DNA from: an uncultured Pelagibacteraceae bacterium
GTDB lineage: Bacteria; Pseudomonadota; Alphaproteobacteria; Pelagibacterales; Pelagibacteraceae
Length of the DNA stretch: 64,000 nt
Reading direction: 5' to 3'
Assembly: GCA_902587315.1 (NCBI GenBank)
Contig: CACIKW010000003.1
Coordinates: 1 to 64,000 of the forward strand
In this document: positions 25,264 through 33,342 of the stretch, piece after piece
How positions within the stretch are numbered: the first letter of the stretch is position 1
Layout of the letters: every line of letters starts with the position of its first letter
Made by a program: the position numbers and the translations under genes
Notes under the pieces: model-generated
The model's input: the letters and a program-made list of their open reading frames with translations, nothing else
What the model was told of the DNA's origin: nothing
The model's database searches: none

Positions 25264-27660
25264 TTATGCCACCATGCTTTCTGCTTTTTGAAGGTCAACT
25301 GCTACAAGCTGACTAATTCCCTTTTCGGCCATAGTAACACCATAGAGTCTATCCATTTTGGACATTGTTAGTGCATGATGTGTTACTATTATAAATTTTG
25401 TAGAAGTTATTTTTGTTAATTCTTCTAAGAGATTACAAAATCTAGTCACATTAGCATCATCGAGCGGTGCATCTACTTCATCTAACACACATATAGGAGC
25501 TGGGTTTGTCAAAAATACTGCAAACACTAGCGACAAGGCTGTTAAAGCTTGCTCACCACCTGAAAGTAAAGTAATTGATTGAAGTCTTTTTCCCGGAGGA
25601 CTTACCAACATTTCTAAGCCAGCATCCAGAGGATCTTCAGAGTCAACTAATTCTAATCTGGCATTTCCTCCATTAAATAATTTTGTATATACTTCGTTAA
25701 ATCTTCTGTTCACTTTTTCAAAAGCCTCAAGTAGTTTTTCTCTGCCTTTTTGATTTAATTCGTTTATACTTTCTTTAAGTTTTAAAATTGCTGTAACCAA
25801 GTCTTGTCTGTCTTTTTCCATTTTTTTTATCTCATCTATATATAAACTGGTTTCTTCATCAGCTCTTAAATTAACTGAGCCTAATTTTTCTCTATCTCTT
25901 TTTTTTGCATCTAATAATTCTTCTTGTGCCACAGAATCTGGAAGCTCTTCGTTATTTTTTAAATTAGAGAATTCTAATAAATTATTTTCATTTAAGCTTA
26001 AATCAGTCTCAACTCTTTCTATTAAATCATCTTTTCTTTTTAGCAATCCGTCTATTGTTGCTCCTGAGCTAGCTTTTCTTTCTCTTATTTCAATAGTACT
26101 TTCTTTTGTAGAATCTAATTCATTTCTAAGTTCAATAATTTTATTATCAATTTGGTCAATAATTATTTGATTTTCCTGCTTGTCTTTTTCAGACAATCTT
26201 AAATTTTCAGAAATTTGTCCTTTTTTTTCAGCTTGTGACTGTGGCTGTTTTTCTAAATTTTTAAGTTGAACTAAAAATTTATTTTTCCTTTCAGAAAGTT
26301 CATTTATCATTTTTTCTGAATTAATCAGTAAATTTTTCCAGCTTTCTATTTCTGTTTCTATTGAGCCAATTCTTTGTTTTCTTTTTATTGACTCATTTTT
26401 TATATTTTGATTCTTACTGTAACTTTCAGCGTATGATTCTATAATTAATTTAGAATTATCAAGAGCAAGTATTGCTTCGTTATTTTTTTGAGAATTTATT
26501 AATTCTTTTATTTTTTCTATTTCAAGTCTTAATTTATTTTTTGTAGAATCTAAGTCTTCACTAGATTTTTTTTCTGTCTCATAGTATTTTGAGTCTATAT
26601 CAATTAATTCCTTTTTTTCTTCTCCAAGTCTTTTTTCATTAGAGGTAGCATCAATAACAATACTTTTTTCTCGGTCAGTATCTTCTTCAATAGTTTTTAG
26701 TGATTTTTTTACATTTTCTATCTCAATATCAATTCTTTTATTTTCTTCATCTAGACTTTTTAATTCTAAGTTCAATCTTTGAATCTTAGATAAAGTTTCT
26801 ATATTTTTTTCTCTAATTGGATTTACCTTGTCTGTCTCTAACTTTATATTTTTTTCAATAAATTCCAATCTTTCATTAAATTTTTTTACTTCATTATCTG
26901 CTTCACTATTTATTTCGTTTTCCAATTTTATTTCTCGGTGTATATCTTTTAATCTTAAGAAGTATAAACCTGCTTCAATTTTTTTAATTTCTTCTGAGAT
27001 AATTTTGTATTTTGTTGCTTCTTCAGCTTGTTTTTGTAAGCTGTATAATTGTTTTTCTTTTTGTTTTCTTAAATCATCTGCTCTTTTTAAATTATTTTCA
27101 GCTGCATTTAATCTTAATTCGGCCTCATGTCTTCTTGCATGTAATCCTGAAATTCCTGCAGCCTCTTCTAATATTGCCCTACGATCTGCGGGTTTTGCAG
27201 TAACTAGCGCTCCAATCCTTCCTTGGCTAATTAAAGATGGAGAGTGGGCACCAGTTGATAGATCAGCAAAAAGCATTTGGGTATCTTTTGCCCTAACTTC
27301 TCTATCATTAATATAAAATTTTGACCCCTTGTCCTTTTCGATTTTTCTTCTTATTTGAACTTCATCTAGCTCTTTATATTGAATTGGCCCATTTTTTTCT
27401 TCATTATCTAAAACAATTAAAACTTCAGCTATATTTTTTGAAGGTTTATTTGAAGTTCCTGAAAATATCACGTCTTCCATTCCAGAGCCTCTCATGCTTT
27501 TTGCAGAAGTTTCGCCCATGCACCATCTTAGCGCTTCAACTATATTTGATTTACCACAACCGTTAGGTCCAACAATGCCCGTTAGTCCTTTTTCTATAAG
27601 AAAGATTGTTTTTTCAGCGAAAGATTTAAATCCATTAAGTTGGACTTTTTTAAACTGCAT
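25264..27660 (-). CDS. smc: SMC-family chromosome segregation ATPase, short and lacking a visible hinge
   Basis: SMC proteins organise and segregate chromosomes as ATP-driven clamps. Both head halves are intact: Walker A GPNGCGKSN (residues 31-39) with the Q-loop region SLISQGRIG, then near the C-terminus the signature LLSGGEQALTALSL and Walker B CVLDEVDAPLDD. At 798 residues it is about 350 shorter than the usual 1,150. The stretch between the coiled arms (about residues 370-430) is polar and helical and shows no Gly-rich hinge domain. The neighbours dsbA, DUF721 and mutY match the usual alphaproteobacterial smc locus, so it is the cellular SMC and not a paralogue. Confidence 0.85.
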   Translation of the reverse strand: MQFKKVQLNGFKSFAEKTIFLIEKGLTGIVGPNGCGKSNIVEALRWCMGETSAKSMRGSGMEDVIFSGTSNKPSKNIAEVLIVLDNEEKNGPIQYKELDEVQIRRKIEKDKGSKFYINDREVRAKDTQMLFADLSTGAHSPSLISQGRIGALVTAKPADRRAILEEAAGISGLHARRHEAELRLNAAENNLKRADDLRKQKEKQLYSLQKQAEEATKYKIISEEIKKIEAGLYFLRLKDIHREIKLENEINSEADNEVKKFNERLEFIEKNIKLETDKVNPIREKNIETLSKIQRLNLELKSLDEENKRIDIEIENVKKSLKTIEEDTDREKSIVIDATSNEKRLGEEKKELIDIDSKYYETEKKSSEDLDSTKNKLRLEIEKIKELINSQKNNEAILALDNSKLIIESYAESYSKNQNIKNESIKRKQRIGSIETEIESWKNLLINSEKMINELSERKNKFLVQLKNLEKQPQSQAEKKGQISENLRLSEKDKQENQIIIDQIDNKIIELRNELDSTKESTIEIRERKASSGATIDGLLKRKDDLIERVETDLSLNENNLLEFSNLKNNEELPDSVAQEELLDAKKRDREKLGSVNLRADEETSLYIDEIKKMEKDRQDLVTAILKLKESINELNQKGREKLLEAFEKVNRRFNEVYTKLFNGGNARLELVDSEDPLDAGLEMLVSPPGKRLQSITLLSGGEQALTALSLVFAVFLTNPAPICVLDEVDAPLDDANVTRFCNLLEELTKITSTKFIIVTHHALTMSKMDRLYGVTMAEKGISQLVAVDLQKAESMVA

Positions 27661-27668
27661 TTACAGAT

Positions 27669-28250
27669 CTATATCATTTTTTCGAGAGTTTTTTTTAAAT
27701 TTTTATAGTTTAATGGTTTATCAAACTTTTTATTATTTATTATTAAAGTAGGAGTTGCTTCAATTTTGAATTTTTTTACACCTTCGACGCGATCTTCTAA
27801 AATATGGTCCTCGACATATTTGTTATTTATACATTTTTCAAAATTTAACCCAAAATTACTGTTTTCTATAATCTTTTTAAGATGTGAATTTAATTCATCA
27901 ATTGTATTTCCCTTTACCCATTTTTTTTGATTTTTAAATAAAAAATGTAATATTTTTGAATTTCCGTCATTATTACAATGTGCAATTTTTGATGCATTCA
28001 AGGCAGCCATATCTAATGGAAAATTTCTAAATTCTATTTTTACTAAACCTTTTTCAACAAAATTTTTTTTTAATTCTGGATATATATTGTTGTGAAAATT
28101 TGCACAGTGACCACAGGTTAAAGACTCAAAAACGATTAAATGTATTTTAGCATCAGGATCTCCATCAATTATAGGATTCACTTTTGTAGCAGAATAAAGA
28201 TGAGAATAACTGAATATTACCAAAAAGGCCGCTATAATAAATTTGTTCAT
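27669..28250 (-). CDS. DsbA-like periplasmic thiol-disulfide protein
   Basis: A thioredoxin-fold oxidoreductase exported to the periplasm. The 193 residues begin with a signal peptide (about residues 1-20, ending SHLYSA), then the active site Cys-Gly-His-Cys in ESLTCGHCANFH, the inserted helical domain, and a cis-Pro loop in EATPTLII. The gene starts within the last bases of the DUF721 gene (4-base overlap) and lies 8 bases before smc. This dsbA-smc arrangement is widespread in alphaproteobacteria. Its redox partner is not in the window. Confidence 0.85.
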   Translation of the reverse strand: MNKFIIAAFLVIFSYSHLYSATKVNPIIDGDPDAKIHLIVFESLTCGHCANFHNNIYPELKKNFVEKGLVKIEFRNFPLDMAALNASKIAHCNNDGNSKILHFLFKNQKKWVKGNTIDELNSHLKKIIENSNFGLNFEKCINNKYVEDHILEDRVEGVKKFKIEATPTLIINNKKFDKPLNYKNLKKTLEKMI

Positions 28251-28606
28251 TTTTTATCTCTTCTGTAAGATACTAATTTAATTTTGTTTATAAACTTATA
28301 TCCAAGAAAATCGTTTATTCTAGCTATAATTATATCTCTGGAATATTCTACGTCTATTTCATGTCCTTTTTTTACTGCAACATTTAATCTTTTTACACCA
28401 GAGTTTTTTAAGTTAATAAAAGATTTTGGAAAACAGGCTTTAAAAAGCTTATTTCCAACAATTATTTTCCAATTGTCGATAATTTTTGAATAGATATCGC
28501 CTTTATTTAAAATTTTTTCTCTTATAGTCTTTGGCAAACTATCCTTAAAGGATCTTAATCCTTGAATTGATTTCTTTCTACTTCTAGTATTGTTTTTTGA
28601 TCGCAT
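28247..28606 (-). CDS. DUF721/DciA-like protein
   Basis: DUF721 proteins include DciA, which loads or assists the replicative helicase DnaB in bacteria lacking DnaC. I choose the ATG at 28606 (119 residues); an earlier in-frame TTG would extend it into mutY. The basic N-terminus precedes a KH-like domain with SKIIDNWKIIVGNKLFKACFPKSF, typical of the family. The start codon abuts the divergent mutY start with no base between. The helicase role is known for the family, not shown here. Confidence 0.8.
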   Translation of the reverse strand: MRSKNNTRSRKKSIQGLRSFKDSLPKTIREKILNKGDIYSKIIDNWKIIVGNKLFKACFPKSFINLKNSGVKRLNVAVKKGHEIDVEYSRDIIIARINDFLGYKFINKIKLVSYRRDKK

Positions 28607-29599
28607 ATGAGAAAACAAAACATATCAAAAAAAATTCTGTATTGGTACGATAATAATAAAAGACAGTTACCATGGAGAAAGCATATTTCTAAAAAACAAA
28701 GACAATATTTTACTTTAGTAAGTGAATTCATGTTGCAGCAGACACAAGTTAAAACTGTAATTCCTTATTTTAATAATTTTATAAACAAAATTCCAAATTT
28801 AAAAAAATTAGCCAAAGTTGAAGAAAAGAAGTTATTAAAGTGCTGGGAAGGACTTGGCTATTATTCTAGAGCAAGAAATTTAAAAAAAACTGCAAAAAAA
28901 ATTATCTCAGAATTTAATGGAGACTTGCCAAATACAATTGAAGAGCTTAAAAAGCTTCCAGGAATTGGCAGTTATACATCAAGCGCAATAATTGCAATAG
29001 CATTTAACAAACCAATTATTCCCTTAGATGGCAATGTAGAAAGAGTTTTAAAAAGAGTATTTTTTTTAAGAAATGACCATGAGACAAGTAAAGAAAATAT
29101 ATTTAATAAAAAGTCTTTTTTTGGAAAATCAAAAAGGTCGAGTGATTACGCCCAAGCCATTATGGAAATGGGAGCTTTAATTTGCAAACCTATAAATCCT
29201 TTATGTTTTAAATGTCCTATTTCAAAGAATTGTATATCTTATAAAAAAAATGATTTTAAAATAAAACCAAAAAATAAATTTAATAAGGTAAAATATTTTG
29301 AAGCAAATATTTATCAAAATCAAAGAAAATATTTATTAATAAAAAATAACAAATTTGAATTTTTAAAAAATTTATTAATTTTTCCAATGCAAGAAATGAA
29401 AAAAAATAAATTCAGCGCTTCTATTAAAAAAAAAATTAATATTAAAATGTCCAACATGGATATGAAAATTGTTTTAAATAAAAAAAATAAACTTATTAAA
29501 ATTAGAAATAGCTACTTATTAGATAAAAAAAAAATTAAAGATCAAATCTTACCATCATTTACAAAAAAAATTATTAACTCTATTTCAAGCTATTCATGA
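28607..29599 (+). CDS. mutY: A/G-specific adenine glycosylase MutY
   Basis: MutY removes adenine mispaired with 8-oxoguanine. The 330-residue protein has the QQTQVKTVIPY substrate loop with the catalytic Glu replaced by context in EFMLQQTQV, the helix-hairpin-helix LPGIGSYTSSAI, the catalytic Asp in PLDGNVERV, and the [4Fe-4S] ligands in CKPINPLCFKCPISKNC. The C-terminal NUDIX-like domain is Lys-rich and shortened. Its ATG abuts that of DUF721; its stop overlaps the next gene by 4 bases. Confidence 0.93.
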   Translation: MRKQNISKKILYWYDNNKRQLPWRKHISKKQRQYFTLVSEFMLQQTQVKTVIPYFNNFINKIPNLKKLAKVEEKKLLKCWEGLGYYSRARNLKKTAKKIISEFNGDLPNTIEELKKLPGIGSYTSSAIIAIAFNKPIIPLDGNVERVLKRVFFLRNDHETSKENIFNKKSFFGKSKRSSDYAQAIMEMGALICKPINPLCFKCPISKNCISYKKNDFKIKPKNKFNKVKYFEANIYQNQRKYLLIKNNKFEFLKNLLIFPMQEMKKNKFSASIKKKINIKMSNMDMKIVLNKKNKLIKIRNSYLLDKKKIKDQILPSFTKKIINSISSYS

Positions 29600-30759
29600 A
29601 AAATATAGCTATTATTGGAGCTGGCATTTCAGGGCTTGTTTTAGGAAATTTTTTTAAAAGTAAATCCATTAATTTTAAAATATTCGAAAAAAAATCTGAA
29701 ATTAATTTCAGCGAAGGATATGGAATACAACTTGGTATAAATAGTATTCAAATATTAAATAAAATTGGATTTAAAAATATTAGTACAGATTATTTATATA
29801 ATCCAAAAAAAATTATCATTAAATCATTACAGAACCAATCTAGAATTTCTCAAATTGATTTAGATTATTTTAATAATTTAAGTGAAAAATATACTTGTTT
29901 AAAAAGATCAATCCTTGTTGAATTTTTATTTAACAAAATTCAAGAAAAAATTCATTTAAATAAATCTGTAGCTGATTTTGAGCACTTAGATAATAAAATA
30001 AAAATTAATTTTTTTGACCAAACATCAGAAGAATTTGATTATGTAGTTTTGGCAAGTGGATTTGAGCCGGATATAAGTAAGTTATTATTTAAAAACTATC
30101 ATAAAAACACTTATGCCGGATACTTGGCTATAAGAAAAATTTTTACAGAAAAATTGAACTTTATTGAAGAAGAAAATATCACTTTATTTTTTGGTAAAAA
30201 CTCTCATTTAGTAACTTATCCAATAGATAATAATAAAACAAAAAATGCTGTATTTATAATTAAACAAAATTTAGATAGTAATAACCTTTATTCAAGTTGG
30301 AGACGTAGTGCTGATGGTTTGGAATTTATAGACAAACTTTTAAAAGACAATCTTTATGTTAATAGTCAAGAATTTGTCAATATTTTTAAAAAAAATTCTA
30401 GCTGGTGGCCAGTAATTATTAATAGGAATTTTTTAGAACCTAAGTATAAAAATGTTTTTGCGATTGGTGATGCAATCTATTCAAATTTACCAACTCTAGC
30501 ACAAGGAGCAGGGCAGGCAATTGAAAGTGCTTATGAATTGAGTAATATATTAGACAAAGAGTCTGATACAGAATCTATAAAATATTTTTTAAATAGAAAA
30601 AAAAGACTAAATATAATTGACAGAAGAATAAGTTTAAATAATTTTATTTTTCATATTTCAAATCCTTTTTTAATATTTTTTAGAAACATAATTATTAAGT
30701 TTTTTTTAAAAAAAAAAATATTTCTTAATAATTATTTGGGTAAAATTTATAAAAATTAG
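29596..30759 (+). CDS. FAD-dependent monooxygenase (class A flavoprotein, UbiH-like fold)
   Basis: The protein of 387 residues has the dinucleotide motif [14 protein letters not shown] at its N-terminus and the second FAD motif [20 protein letters not shown] near residue 290, as in PHBH-type hydroxylases such as UbiH, salicylate hydroxylase and zeaxanthin epoxidase. Substrate cannot be assigned. A hydrophobic, basic C-terminus (last 35 residues) may touch the membrane. It overlaps mutY by ATGA, and its stop interlocks with that of ccrM. Confidence 0.75.
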   Translation: MKNIAIIGAGISGLVLGNFFKSKSINFKIFEKKSEINFSEGYGIQLGINSIQILNKIGFKNISTDYLYNPKKIIIKSLQNQSRISQIDLDYFNNLSEKYTCLKRSILVEFLFNKIQEKIHLNKSVADFEHLDNKIKINFFDQTSEEFDYVVLASGFEPDISKLLFKNYHKNTYAGYLAIRKIFTEKLNFIEEENITLFFGKNSHLVTYPIDNNKTKNAVFIIKQNLDSNNLYSSWRRSADGLEFIDKLLKDNLYVNSQEFVNIFKKNSSWWPVIINRNFLEPKYKNVFAIGDAIYSNLPTLAQGAGQAIESAYELSNILDKESDTESIKYFLNRKKRLNIIDRRISLNNFIFHISNPFLIFFRNIIIKFFLKKKIFLNNYLGKIYKN

Positions 30760-31829
30760 TTGCTAGGTCTTAATCTTTGTCTTAATTCATCAATTGGTTT
30801 TAGAGTATTTCCTGATATATAGTGCCAATATGTCCAGCCATTGCAGCTTTCTGTGCCTAATATTTTTGCTGCAACTTTATGAATAGAGCCTTCAGATTGT
30901 TGATATTTAATACTTCCATCAACCATAATTTTTGCATTAATTTTCTTTTTCTGATCATATATTTCTGTACCTGGTCTAATGACGCCCATTTCTACCAATG
31001 AACCAAAAGGAATTCTGGGTTTAGATCTATTGTTTTGTAAAGCATCCAAATAATTGTCTTCTATTGTTTTTGTGTTTTTTATTCTTTTGTTTGAGGCCTC
31101 AAAATAAGTTTTATTTTTTTCAATTCCATAAAATATTCTACCAAGTTTTTTTGCAACTACCGCGGTAGTTCCAGAACCTGAAAAAGGATCTAAAATAAAG
31201 TCATTTTTGTTTGTAGATGCCAAAAGTATTCTATGAAGTAATGCCTCTGGTTTTTGAGTAGAGTGAACTTTTTTTCCTTTTTCTTTCAATCTTTCTTTTC
31301 CGTTACAAATGGGGATGCTCCAAGTAGATCTCATCTGAAGATCATCATTTAAACATTTTAATGATTGGTAATTAAAAGTATATTTGGACTTTTGATCTTT
31401 TGATGCCCAGATCAAAGTTTCATGTGCATTAGTAAATCTTGTTCCTCTAAAATTTGGCATTGGATTTTTTTTATCCCATATTACATCATTTAATATCCAA
31501 AAACCTAAATCTTGAATTTTTGCACCAACTCTATAAATATTATGATAACTACCTATAACCCATATACTTCCATTTTTTTTTAAAATTCTTTTGCATTCTT
31601 TAAGCCACATAACAGTAAAATCATCATAAGTTTTAAAACTTTCAAACTTATCCCATTTATCATTTACTGCACTTACTTTAGATCTATCGGGCCTAACTAA
31701 TTCATTTTTTAATTGTAAATTGTATGGAGGATCAGCAAACACAAGGTCAAAAGTTTCATTAGGTATTTTTTTTAACTCTTTGAGACTATCACCGTTAATA
31801 ATTTTGTTTTTTAAATTTGAATTTCTCAT
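30756..31829 (-). CDS. ccrM: Cell-cycle DNA adenine methyltransferase CcrM (GANTC)
   Basis: CcrM methylates adenine in GANTC and times gene expression through the alphaproteobacterial cell cycle. I choose the ATG at 31829 (357 residues, about the Caulobacter length); an in-frame TTG at 31871 would add 14 residues. The catalytic DPPYNLQL comes before the SAM motif DPFSGSGTT, the beta-class order. The C-terminal domain with [19 protein letters not shown] is the CcrM-specific DNA-binding extension. Four GANTC sites lie just upstream, suggesting methylation feedback. Confidence 0.95.
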   Translation of the reverse strand: MRNSNLKNKIINGDSLKELKKIPNETFDLVFADPPYNLQLKNELVRPDRSKVSAVNDKWDKFESFKTYDDFTVMWLKECKRILKKNGSIWVIGSYHNIYRVGAKIQDLGFWILNDVIWDKKNPMPNFRGTRFTNAHETLIWASKDQKSKYTFNYQSLKCLNDDLQMRSTWSIPICNGKERLKEKGKKVHSTQKPEALLHRILLASTNKNDFILDPFSGSGTTAVVAKKLGRIFYGIEKNKTYFEASNKRIKNTKTIEDNYLDALQNNRSKPRIPFGSLVEMGVIRPGTEIYDQKKKINAKIMVDGSIKYQQSEGSIHKVAAKILGTESCNGWTYWHYISGNTLKPIDELRQRLRPSN

Positions 31830-31846
31830 TTTATAAAAAACAATTA

Positions 31847-31923
31847 GACTCCAAGCTGGAGTCCTCGTCAACCTCAGATTGAATTAATTTGAGTCCTGTA
31901 GTTGTTTAAAATATTAAAGACTC
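31847..31923 (-). promoter_or_regulatory. Cluster of four GANTC sites in the ccrM leader, two in an inverted repeat
   Basis: GANTC occurs at 31847-31851, 31859-31863, 31891-31895 and 31919-31923, the last inside the 3' end of rnhB. The first two form a perfect palindrome with 7-base arms GACTCCA/TGGAGTC and a 3-base loop. In Caulobacter, methylated GANTC sites in the ccrM leader lower its transcription, so autoregulation is plausible. In RNA the palindrome is a hairpin followed by TAATTGTTTTTT, so it could also be a terminator or attenuator. Confidence 0.6.
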
Positions 31924-32483
31924 AATATGTTGTATGTTGGACTGAATGTTTTTCTGTGATGCTTAGTGATTCCAAATTTTTTTATAGCCATCAAATGCTC
32001 TCTGGTTCCATAACCGGCATTTTTATCCCAACTGTAATTTTTATATTTTTTTGAAATTTTTTTTACTAAGCGATCTCTAGACACTTTTGCTATTATTGAT
32101 GCGGCTGAAATTTCAGGTATTTTTTGATCACCTTTAATTACATTTATAATTTTGTAATTATTTAATTTTGGAATTTTGTTTCCATCAATTAATACTAAAG
32201 AGGGTTTTTTTTTAAGTTTTTTGATTGCTCTTTTCATAGCTAACAAGCTTGCATTTAAAATATTTAATTTTTCTATTTCAATTATTGATGCTGACCCAAT
32301 TGCCCAAAAGGAATTTTTTTTAATATATTTTTCTAAAATTTCACGATTATTTTTTGATAGTTTTTTTGAATCTTTTAATTTTTTTTTATTTATATTTTTA
32401 TTTAGAATTACAGCCGCCGCATAAACAGGACCAATCAAACTGCCTCTCCCAACTTCATCTACTCCAGCAATTATTTTTTTCAT
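31914..32483 (-). CDS. rnhB: Ribonuclease HII
   Basis: RNase HII removes single ribonucleotides and RNA primers from DNA. The 189 residues start with AGVDEVGRGSLIGPVYAAAV, giving the first catalytic Asp-Glu pair and the GRG substrate motif; further acidic residues lie in VLIDGNKIP and AASIIAKVSRDRL. The ATG shares one base with the stop of the 44-residue upstream gene. ccrM follows 84 bases later. With rnhA at 16.2 kb, both RNase H types are present in this window. Confidence 0.93.
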   Translation of the reverse strand: MKKIIAGVDEVGRGSLIGPVYAAAVILNKNINKKKLKDSKKLSKNNREILEKYIKKNSFWAIGSASIIEIEKLNILNASLLAMKRAIKKLKKKPSLVLIDGNKIPKLNNYKIINVIKGDQKIPEISAASIIAKVSRDRLVKKISKKYKNYSWDKNAGYGTREHLMAIKKFGITKHHRKTFSPTYNILSL

Positions 32484-32617
32484 TAAATAATTAAGAAATG
32501 ATAAATTAACAAGCCGATTATTAATCCCTTAATAAAAGATATCCATGCTACTCCATAATTAGATATGCCAGTTTTTTTCTTAAACCAATCTATTCTTTCT
32601 TTATGCCATTCAATCAT
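32483..32617 (-). CDS. Small 44-residue single-helix membrane protein upstream of rnhB
   Basis: I do not recognise this protein. The ORF runs from the ATG at 32617 to a TAA that overlaps the rnhB ATG by one base (TAATG), the same coupling seen at several real gene pairs here. It has a charged, amphipathic N-terminal half (MIEWHKERIDWFKKKTG) and a hydrophobic C-terminal half (about residues 26-44), so a tail-type membrane anchor is likely. Trp and His content and the in-phase junction argue against chance. It starts 9 bases after the UDG stop. Confidence 0.6.
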   Translation of the reverse strand: MIEWHKERIDWFKKKTGISNYGVAWISFIKGLIIGLLIYHFLII

Positions 32618-32626
32618 TTCAATAAT

Positions 32627-33331
32627 TTATATTTTCAAATCTAGTTTGTCTATTTTTTTTCTTATCTCTTTTAAATCTGTCCAAGAGTATTTTTTTTGGT
32701 CTGCTTGTCTTAATAGATAAGCAGGATGAAAAGTTATCATTGTAAGATATGTTTTTTGATTAATAATTATTTCTTTCCAAGTTCCCCTTTCTTTTGAAAT
32801 TTTTATTTTAGAACCAAACAATGATTCCATAGCAGTACTACCCATCAAAATTAAAATTTTTGGATTAATTATTGAAATATGTTCCTTTAAAAAAATAGAA
32901 TACCTCATTATTTCTGAAGGATCTGGTTTTCTGTTATTTGGAGGTCTGTAATTTACAACATTGGTTATATAAATCTTATTTCTTTCAATTTTGATAGATT
33001 CTAACATTTTATTTAATAATTTTCCGGCATCACCAACAAATGGCTTGCCTTCCTGATCTTCTTTTTGTCCCGGACCTTCTCCAACTATCATTATAGGACT
33101 TTTGGGGTTTCCATCACTAAATACTAACTGGGATGCATTTTTTTTTAATTCGCAGTTATTAATATTAGATATTTTTTTCCTTAAATTATTTAATAAATCA
33201 TATTTATTTTCTTTGTTAGATGTGTTTTTAACTCTATTTATTGGCTCATTGTTAAATACATAATTAATATCGTATGAATTAATTAGCTCAGAGCTTATTA
33301 TGTTATTTTGATTTTTGTCATTTATGATCAT
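32627..33331 (-). CDS. Uracil-DNA glycosylase, family-4-like without full Fe-S ligands
   Basis: It probably excises uracil from DNA. The 234-residue protein has the active-site motif GEGPGQKEDQEGKPFVG (from residue 84), then NVVNYRPPNNRKP and TFHPAYLLRQ with the second catalytic motif His. Of the four Cys that hold the [4Fe-4S] cluster in classical family 4 enzymes only Cys60 remains; the others align with Ile57, Tyr128 and Tyr144. An unconserved polar N-terminus of about 45 residues precedes the domain. Fe-S-independent relatives are known in rhizobia, so activity is still likely. Confidence 0.82.
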   Translation of the reverse strand: MIINDKNQNNIISSELINSYDINYVFNNEPINRVKNTSNKENKYDLLNNLRKKISNINNCELKKNASQLVFSDGNPKSPIMIVGEGPGQKEDQEGKPFVGDAGKLLNKMLESIKIERNKIYITNVVNYRPPNNRKPDPSEIMRYSIFLKEHISIINPKILILMGSTAMESLFGSKIKISKERGTWKEIIINQKTYLTMITFHPAYLLRQADQKKYSWTDLKEIRKKIDKLDLKI

Positions 33332-33342
33332 AGAATAAATAT

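Noticed and set aside
26828-27316. 162-codon plus-strand ORF rich in Ser, Phe and Leu
   Set aside because: It lies wholly opposite the smc head and first coiled arm; its composition is the mirror of a Lys/Glu-rich coding strand.
31830-31871. N-terminal extension of CcrM from a TTG
   Set aside because: The added 14 residues are not family-like, and the region holds the GANTC palindrome; the ATG at 31829 gives the usual CcrM length.
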